DNA of 64,000 bases from Methylobacterium sp. J-090 (GTDB taxonomy: Bacteria; Pseudomonadota; Alphaproteobacteria; Rhizobiales; Beijerinckiaceae): contig NZ_JAKSXV010000096.1 in assembly GCF_022829345.1 (NCBI RefSeq), forward strand, positions 1 through 64,000, read 5' to 3'. A program made the position numbers and the translations under genes. A model generated the notes under the pieces. The model ran no database searches and was not told where the DNA came from. It saw only the letters and a list, made by a program, of their open reading frames with translations. Shown here piece by piece: positions 59,155 through 64,000 of the stretch (position 1 is the first letter of the stretch; each line of letters starts with the position of its first letter).

Positions 59155-60213
59155 ATGGATCCGATCTTTTTCTCTGCCGATACGACGCTCAGTCTCGGTG
59201 CCCTCGCCGAGGCTGCTGGCGTTTCGCTGCCTCCCGGGGCCGATCCGCAGGCCGTGCTTACCGGGGCCGCGTCCCTGGAGACCGCCACGGCGAGCGATCT
59301 CGCCTACATGGACAATGCCCGCTACGGCGATGCCTTGACGCGGACTCGGGCCGGAGCTTGCCTCGTCGCGCCGCGGTTCGCCGCCCGGGTGCCGGCCGGT
59401 ACCCTCGCCATGGTGATCCGCGATCCCTATCGCATCTATGCGGGGCTCCTCGCCCGCTTCCATCCTGATGCCATGAGTCCGGGTTCCCTTTTCGGCTCGA
59501 AGGGAATCGCGCCCGGCGCCCACGTCCATCCCGACGCTCGCCTGGAGGCGGGCGTGCGGGTCGATCCCGGCGCGGTGATCGGACCGGGCGCCGAGATCGG
59601 GGCCGGTACCGTGATCGGACCCGGCGCGGTTCTCGGGCCCAACGTGCGGATTGGGCGCGACTGCGCCATCGGTGCCGGGGCTACTCTCACCCATGCGTTG
59701 CTCGGCAACCGCGTCATCGTCCATCCCGGCGCGCGCCTCGGCCAGGACGGTTTCGGTTTCGCCATGGGGCCGGGCGGCCATCTCAAGGTTCCGCAGATCG
59801 GCCGGGTCATCGTGCAGGACGATGTCGAGATCGGTGCCAACACCACCGTCGATCGCGGCGCAAGCCGGGATACGGTGATCGGGGAGGGGACGAAGATCGA
59901 TAATCTCGTCCAGATCGCCCACAACGTCGTCATCGGACGACACTGCGTCATCGTCTCGGGCGTTGGCATCTCCGGTTCGACCACCTTGGAGGATTACGTC
60001 GTCTTGGGTGGACAGGTCGGCGTCGTCGGCCACCTGCGCATCGGCATGGGGGCGCAGATCGCGGGCTCCTCCAACGTCAACCGAGACGTGCCTGCGGGCA
60101 GCCGATGGGGCGGCACGCCGGCCAAGCCCGTCCGCGCGTGGTTCCGCGAGCTGACGACGCTCGCCCGCCTCGCCGAACGCTCGGCCCGCGATGGCGAGGA
60201 ACCGAAGGCCTGA
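59155..60213 (+). CDS. lpxD: UDP-3-O-acyl-glucosamine N-acyltransferase
   Basis: It N-acylates UDP-3-O-acylglucosamine in lipid A synthesis. The 352-residue protein has the LpxD N-terminal domain ([20 protein letters not shown]) and a left-handed beta-helix of hexapeptide repeats ([20 protein letters not shown]). [20 protein letters not shown] carries the catalytic His. The ATG at 59155 is preferred over a TTG at 59146. Confidence 0.96.
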   Translation: MDPIFFSADTTLSLGALAEAAGVSLPPGADPQAVLTGAASLETATASDLAYMDNARYGDALTRTRAGACLVAPRFAARVPAGTLAMVIRDPYRIYAGLLARFHPDAMSPGSLFGSKGIAPGAHVHPDARLEAGVRVDPGAVIGPGAEIGAGTVIGPGAVLGPNVRIGRDCAIGAGATLTHALLGNRVIVHPGARLGQDGFGFAMGPGGHLKVPQIGRVIVQDDVEIGANTTVDRGASRDTVIGEGTKIDNLVQIAHNVVIGRHCVIVSGVGISGSTTLEDYVVLGGQVGVVGHLRIGMGAQIAGSSNVNRDVPAGSRWGGTPAKPVRAWFRELTTLARLAERSARDGEEPKA

Positions 60214-60220
60214 GACGTGA

Positions 60221-60949
60221 TCAGATCGTTTCGCGCAGGCGCAGGTAATCCGGTCGGAAGCCCGCCATGGCCTGGAATGTGGAGCGGTTCAGGATCGTCA
60301 ACGTCCGACCCGATAGGGTGATCAGCCTCTGACGACGCAGTTCCTGTAGGGTCCGGTTGACGTGGACGCTCGACAAACCAACGGTGTCGGCGAGATCGCA
60401 CTGCGTGATCGGCATATCGAACCGGTCGGCTTCCGCCAGACCGACGGCCCGCAAGCGCAGTTCGAGTTCGCAGAACAGATGTGCGATCCGCTCCAGGGCC
60501 GGGCGACCACCGATGTCGACGAGCCATTCGCGCACGGTCGCCTCCTCCACCTGACCCGCCACCCGTAGGCCTTCGGCGATGGCCGGATGATCCTGCGTTG
60601 CGTCGGCGACGGCGGCGCGTGCCAAGCGCACGATGCGAACGGGTGTCAGCGCCATCATCACGTGGTCCGGCCGATTTTGGAGGGCCGTATCGAGATCGTA
60701 GCTGTCGCCGGGCACGAGATAGGCGATAATCTGTCGACGACCGCCCGCTACGGTTCGGTAGTGGCAGGCGAAACCCTCCATCAGGACGAGACGGCCGCCT
60801 CGCATATCCTCTCGCGGGACTAGGTTCGCACGGGTGGGATGGCTGTCGTATATCGTGGTGATCTCCTCGAGATGATCACCCGCCGCGGCTGAGAGCGGTA
60901 CGAGGCTTTCGAGTTTGCGTCGAAATGGGTTCGCCTTGGGCCTCGTCAT
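60221..60949 (-). CDS. Crp/Fnr-family transcriptional regulator
   Basis: The 242-residue protein has a cyclic-nucleotide-like N-terminal domain (VLMEGFACHYRTVAGGRRQI, IAYLVPGDSYDLDTALQNRP) and a winged HTH with recognition-helix region TVGLSSVHVNRTLQELRRQR. No iron-sulfur Cys cluster is evident, so it is not an Fnr-type oxygen sensor. It is inverted between lpxD and fabZ, interrupting a normally collinear lipid A block. Targets and effector are unknown. Confidence 0.88.
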   Translation of the reverse strand: MTRPKANPFRRKLESLVPLSAAAGDHLEEITTIYDSHPTRANLVPREDMRGGRLVLMEGFACHYRTVAGGRRQIIAYLVPGDSYDLDTALQNRPDHVMMALTPVRIVRLARAAVADATQDHPAIAEGLRVAGQVEEATVREWLVDIGGRPALERIAHLFCELELRLRAVGLAEADRFDMPITQCDLADTVGLSSVHVNRTLQELRRQRLITLSGRTLTILNRSTFQAMAGFRPDYLRLRETI

Positions 60950-61419
60950 GGCTCGTGCCTGAGCATTGTCACCGGCCGCCCCGGATTTCACGAAGCCGGC
61001 GGGCTGCCGCATCGGGCTGGCCTCGCCACCAGCGGTTCGCGGGCTCCCGCAAGTGGCAGGCATCGAGCCGGGATGCCGAAGGGATCGCAATTGGCGAAAC
61101 TCCGTGCCGGGGCAGCAACCCGGGGGATTGAGGAACATCGAACCCAAATTCTGGCGACAGACGTTCCAGACGTGCCATCCGCCGATCGACCGTACGATTG
61201 CGCACCGAAGCGTGCGTCGGTCAACGCGGACGACCCACGGCCCTCCTCAAAATCTCGCTACTTCACCATGATCGAGGGGGGCATGAGTTTCGACGACCGG
61301 GGCTTGCATCCGGCGGTGTTTCTGCGGAAAGACTTCGTTTCCACCAGGATGGCGGGCGAAAGAACGAGCGGGGCGAAGCGCCGGGTGCGTCGCCGCGCGT
61401 CAGGGAGATGATCCGATCC
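60950..61419. other. Intergenic region between crp-like gene and fabZ
   Basis: This 470-bp gap holds the divergent promoters. A small frame at 61283-61411 (42 codons, GAGGGG upstream of its ATG, basic tail [11 protein letters not shown]) ends ATGA against an in-frame fabZ ATG at 61408 and might be a leader peptide. It was not called as a gene because nothing else supports it. Confidence 0.5.
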
Positions 61420-61884
61420 ATGAACGAGACGCCGCGCGAGCTCGGCTCGGCCGATATCCAGAAGGTCCTGGAACTCCTGCCGCACCGCTATCCCTTCCTG
61501 ATGATCGACCGGATCGTCGACATCGACGGTGACCGGTCCTGTGTCGGCATCAAGAACGTCACGATCAACGAGCCGCAATTCACCGGTCACTTTCCCGGCC
61601 TGCCGGTGTTCCCCGGTGTGCTCCTCATCGAGGGCATGGCCCAGACCGCGGGTGCCATCTGCTGCCAGCACATCATGACCGACGAGTTGCGCGCCAAGCA
61701 GGTGTTCTTCATGACCATCGACAAGTGCAAGTTCCGCAAGCCCGTCGTGCCCGGCGATACCGTGCGCTATCACATGACCAAGATGAACCAGCGCCGCACC
61801 ATGTGGTGGTTCCGAGGCCAGGCCAGGGTCGGTGACATCCTGGTGGCGGAGGCCGAGATCGGTGCCATGCTGGTGACGGAATGA
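61420..61884 (+). CDS. fabZ: 3-hydroxyacyl-[acyl-carrier-protein] dehydratase
   Basis: It dehydrates 3-hydroxyacyl-ACP in fatty acid synthesis. The 154-residue hot-dog fold protein has [20 protein letters not shown] with the active His, and [20 protein letters not shown] with the catalytic Glu. The ATG at 61420 was chosen; an ATG at 61408 would add four residues. It overlaps lpxA by ATGA. Confidence 0.96.
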   Translation: MNETPRELGSADIQKVLELLPHRYPFLMIDRIVDIDGDRSCVGIKNVTINEPQFTGHFPGLPVFPGVLLIEGMAQTAGAICCQHIMTDELRAKQVFFMTIDKCKFRKPVVPGDTVRYHMTKMNQRRTMWWFRGQARVGDILVAEAEIGAMLVTE

Positions 61885-62693
61885 GGGGTCTGGTGGGGAT
61901 ACATCCGAGCGCGGTGATCGAGGACGGCGCGACCCTCGGGGCCGACGTGCGGATCGGCCCGTTCTGCCATGTCGGGCCGGACGTCAAGCTCGGCGACGGC
62001 TGTGAGCTCGTGAGCCACGTGGTCGTGGCCGGGCGCACCGCCATCGGCCCGCGTACGCGCCTCTACCCCTTCGCTTCCATCGGGCACCCGCCTCAGGACC
62101 TGAAATTCCGCGGCGAGGTCTCGACCCTCACCATCGGTGCCGATTGCCTCATCCGCGAAGGCGTCACGATGAATCCCGGCACCGCCGGTGGCGGCCTCGA
62201 GACCACGGTCGGTGACAATTGTACCTTCCTCGCCAACTCCCATGTCGGGCACGATTGCCGCGTGGGGAACGGGGTGGTGTTCTCCAACAACGTCATGCTC
62301 GCCGGCCATTGCAGCGTGGGTGATTTCGCCATCCTCGGTGGCGGCGCAGCGGTGATTCAGTTCGCCCGCGTCGGGGCGCACGCCTTCGTCGGCGGCCTGT
62401 CGGGTCTGGAGAACGACTGCATTCCCTACGGCATGGCACTCGGCAACCGGGCCTACCTGTCGGGCCTCAACATCATCGGACTGCAGCGCCGGGGTTTCGC
62501 CCGCGAGGACATCCATGCCCTGCGTCGAGCGTATCGCCTGCTCTTCGCTCCTGAGGGTACCCTGATGGAGCGCGTGGAGGACGTGGCGGCGGAGTTCGAC
62601 ACCCACCGCGGCGTCGCCGAGATCGTCACGTTCATCCGCGCCGGCGGCAAGCGCTCGATCTGCACCCCGCGCGAGAATCCGGGCGCGCCTTGA
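61881..62693 (+). CDS. lpxA: UDP-N-acetylglucosamine acyltransferase
   Basis: It catalyses the first step of lipid A synthesis, transferring 3-hydroxyacyl from ACP to UDP-GlcNAc. The 270-residue protein has a beta-helix of hexapeptide repeats, the catalytic His125-like residue in [20 protein letters not shown], and the helical C-terminal domain beginning [20 protein letters not shown]. The start overlaps fabZ, and the stop overlaps lpxI. Confidence 0.97.
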   Translation: MRGLVGIHPSAVIEDGATLGADVRIGPFCHVGPDVKLGDGCELVSHVVVAGRTAIGPRTRLYPFASIGHPPQDLKFRGEVSTLTIGADCLIREGVTMNPGTAGGGLETTVGDNCTFLANSHVGHDCRVGNGVVFSNNVMLAGHCSVGDFAILGGGAAVIQFARVGAHAFVGGLSGLENDCIPYGMALGNRAYLSGLNIIGLQRRGFAREDIHALRRAYRLLFAPEGTLMERVEDVAAEFDTHRGVAEIVTFIRAGGKRSICTPRENPGAP

Positions 62694-63541
62694 GGGCGTC
62701 GCCGGCTCCCCTCGTCCTCGTCGCCGGGGCGGGACGCCTTCCCGAACTCGTGGCCGAGTCCCTCGATCGCGCCGGGCGCCCGTTCCGGATCCTGGCGATC
62801 CGGGGCTTCGCCGAGCGTGCCATGCGCGCCCGCGCCGAAGCCTCCGTCGATCTCCTCGACATCGCCGGGGTGCTGGCCATCCTCAAGGCCTGGGGGCCGG
62901 TGAGCGTGGTGCCGGCCGGCGGCGTCTCGCGGCCGAACCCGGCCGCCATCCTCAACGCCGCCGCGGCCTTACGCAACCGCGATGCCCTCAAGGCCATCGC
63001 GGGCGGCGGGGACGACCGCCTCCTGCGTGGGGCGCTCGCCCTTCTGGAGGAGAACGGCCACGGCGTCGTCGGCGTCCACGAAGTTGCGCCCGATCTCCTG
63101 AGTCCCGAGGGCATCATGGGCCGGCATGCGCCGGACGCCGCCGCCCTCGAATCCATCGCCACGGGCCACGCGCTCCTCGGCGCCCTCGCGCCCTACGATG
63201 TCGGGCAGGCCGCCGTGGTGGTGGCCCAGCGCGCCGTCGCCGTGGAAGGTCCCGAGGGCACCGACCGGATGCTCGCCCGCGCCCGGGCCCTGGGGCGCAA
63301 ACCCTTCGGTCTCGGGGCGGCGCAGCCCGGCACCGTCCTCGTCAAGGTCGCCAAGGTCGGGCAGGACCTGCGCGTCGATCTGCCGGCCATCGGCCCACGC
63401 ACCATCGCGGCGGCGGCCGGCGCCGGCTGCGCCGGCCTCGCGATCCAGGCCGGGTTCACCCTCATCATCGACCGGCCCGCGACGGTCGCCGCCGCCGACC
63501 GTGCGGGCCTGTTCCTCATTGGGCTGAGGATCGACGCATGA
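62690..63541 (+). CDS. lpxI: UDP-2,3-diacylglucosamine pyrophosphatase LpxI
   Basis: The 283-residue protein belongs to the LpxI (DUF1009) family, which replaces LpxH in alphaproteobacteria, cleaving UDP-diacylglucosamine to lipid X. It has LVAGAGRLPELVAESLDRAG at the N-terminus and a C-terminal catalytic domain with LVKVAKVGQDLRVDLPAIGP. A TTG start overlapping the lpxA stop (TTGA) is likely. The stop overlaps lpxB by ATGA. Confidence 0.95.
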   Translation: MRASPAPLVLVAGAGRLPELVAESLDRAGRPFRILAIRGFAERAMRARAEASVDLLDIAGVLAILKAWGPVSVVPAGGVSRPNPAAILNAAAALRNRDALKAIAGGGDDRLLRGALALLEENGHGVVGVHEVAPDLLSPEGIMGRHAPDAAALESIATGHALLGALAPYDVGQAAVVVAQRAVAVEGPEGTDRMLARARALGRKPFGLGAAQPGTVLVKVAKVGQDLRVDLPAIGPRTIAAAAGAGCAGLAIQAGFTLIIDRPATVAAADRAGLFLIGLRIDA

Positions 63542-64000
63542 GCGGCAGCCTCGTCCCGAGAAAAATCTGGCTGGTGGCGGGCGAGGATTCCGGTGACCAA
63601 CTGGGGGCCAAGCTGATGCCCGCCCTCGTCGCCCTGTCCGAGCGGCCTATCCGGTTCGGCGGCGTCGGCGGCGAGGCGATGGCGGCTCAAGGCTTCCAGT
63701 CGCTGTTTCCCATCGATGATGTCGCCGTCATGGGCTACCTGCCCGTGGCGGCCCGCCTACGTACCCTGCTGCGCCGGATCCGTCAGACTGTGCGCGACGT
63801 GATCGAGGCCCGGCCCGATGTTCTCGTCATCATCGACAGTCCTGGCTTCACCCATGCGGTGGCCTCGCGCGTGCGGAAGCGAATGCCGCACCTGCCCATC
63901 GTCGATTACGTATCGCCGAGCGTATGGGCGTGGCGCCCGTGGCGGGCGGCCCGGATGCGGCCGTTCATCGACCATGTGCTGGCCCTGCTGCCGTTCGAGC
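63538..64000 (+). CDS. lpxB: Lipid-A-disaccharide synthase (partial, runs off window)
   Basis: It condenses lipid X with UDP-2,3-diacylglucosamine to make the lipid A disaccharide. The first 154 residues are present: KIWLVAGEDSGDQLGAKLMP, FGGVGGEAMAAQGFQSLFPI and VDYVSPSVWAWRPWRAARM are LpxB family segments (the last a nucleotide-sugar transferase motif). The 3' part is outside the window. The start overlaps lpxI by ATGA, closing the fabZ-lpxA-lpxI-lpxB coupled chain. Confidence 0.96.
   Translation, partial: MSGSLVPRKIWLVAGEDSGDQLGAKLMPALVALSERPIRFGGVGGEAMAAQGFQSLFPIDDVAVMGYLPVAARLRTLLRRIRQTVRDVIEARPDVLVIIDSPGFTHAVASRVRKRMPHLPIVDYVSPSVWAWRPWRAARMRPFIDHVLALLPFE

Noticed and set aside
61030..61100. 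Possible tRNA-like region (GGTTCGCGGGCTCCC)
   Set aside because: A TPsiC-like sequence is present but no acceptor or anticodon stems could be folded around it.

Overview
The window is high-GC alphaproteobacterial chromosome. Gene content and order point to Hyphomicrobiales, most likely Methylobacteriaceae (Methylobacterium or Methylorubrum). The signs are the blocks rpsF-rpsR-DUF2232-rplI-dnaB-alr-radA-cvpA-purF, pdxJ-acpS-lepB-rnc-era and rpsB-tsf-pyrH-frr-uppS-cdsA-dxr-rseP-bamA-lpxD-fabZ-lpxA-lpxI-lpxB, together with an ExaC-type aldehyde dehydrogenase paired with DUF779. The genus is an inference from gene content; no 16S rRNA or tRNA gene was seen.

Region 1 (1-2800) looks like the decayed end of a genomic island. 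A dead IS21-family element (broken istA and istB, right-end repeats) has cut off the 3' part of a P4-type integrase gene, which also carries an in-frame stop codon. The integrase lies just downstream of the 3' end of guaA, a known integration hotspot, and an AT-richer strip with repeated ATACCGTCA motifs separates the two.

Region 2 (2786-10748) is guanine-nucleotide and housekeeping genes, mostly on the minus strand: guaA, rsmB, panE, a MAPEG protein, a VapBC-type toxin-antitoxin pair, guaB and a DUF3313 lipoprotein. Region 3 (11059-18701) is mixed: two MFS exporters, DoxX, acetaldehyde dehydrogenase plus DUF779, a secreted protein of unknown function and an NnrU-family protein. Region 4 (18831-22545) holds a YfgM-like protein, Der GTPase, a YbdK-type ligase and a DHFR-like protein.

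Region 5 (22641-35294) is a long minus-strand run from rpsF down to an SDR gene, combining ribosomal proteins, replication (dnaB), alanine racemase, RadA, CvpA and PurF. An unusual ORF joining a DnaB N-terminal-like domain to DUF29 sits between dnaB and alr. MgtC, PepSY and PH-domain genes lie upstream of rpsF. Region 6 (35410-41046) is pdxJ-acpS-lepB-rnc-era plus two rRNA modification genes. Region 7 (41043-44276) is a membrane-anchored DUF2235 hydrolase with an adjacent lipoprotein.

Region 8 (44651-64000) is the translation, isoprenoid, phospholipid, outer-membrane and lipid A supercluster. It is interrupted by a TetR-EmrA-EmrB efflux module, with two perfect 19-bp operators, between dxr and rseP, and by an inverted Crp/Fnr regulator between lpxD and fabZ. 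lpxB runs off the right edge.
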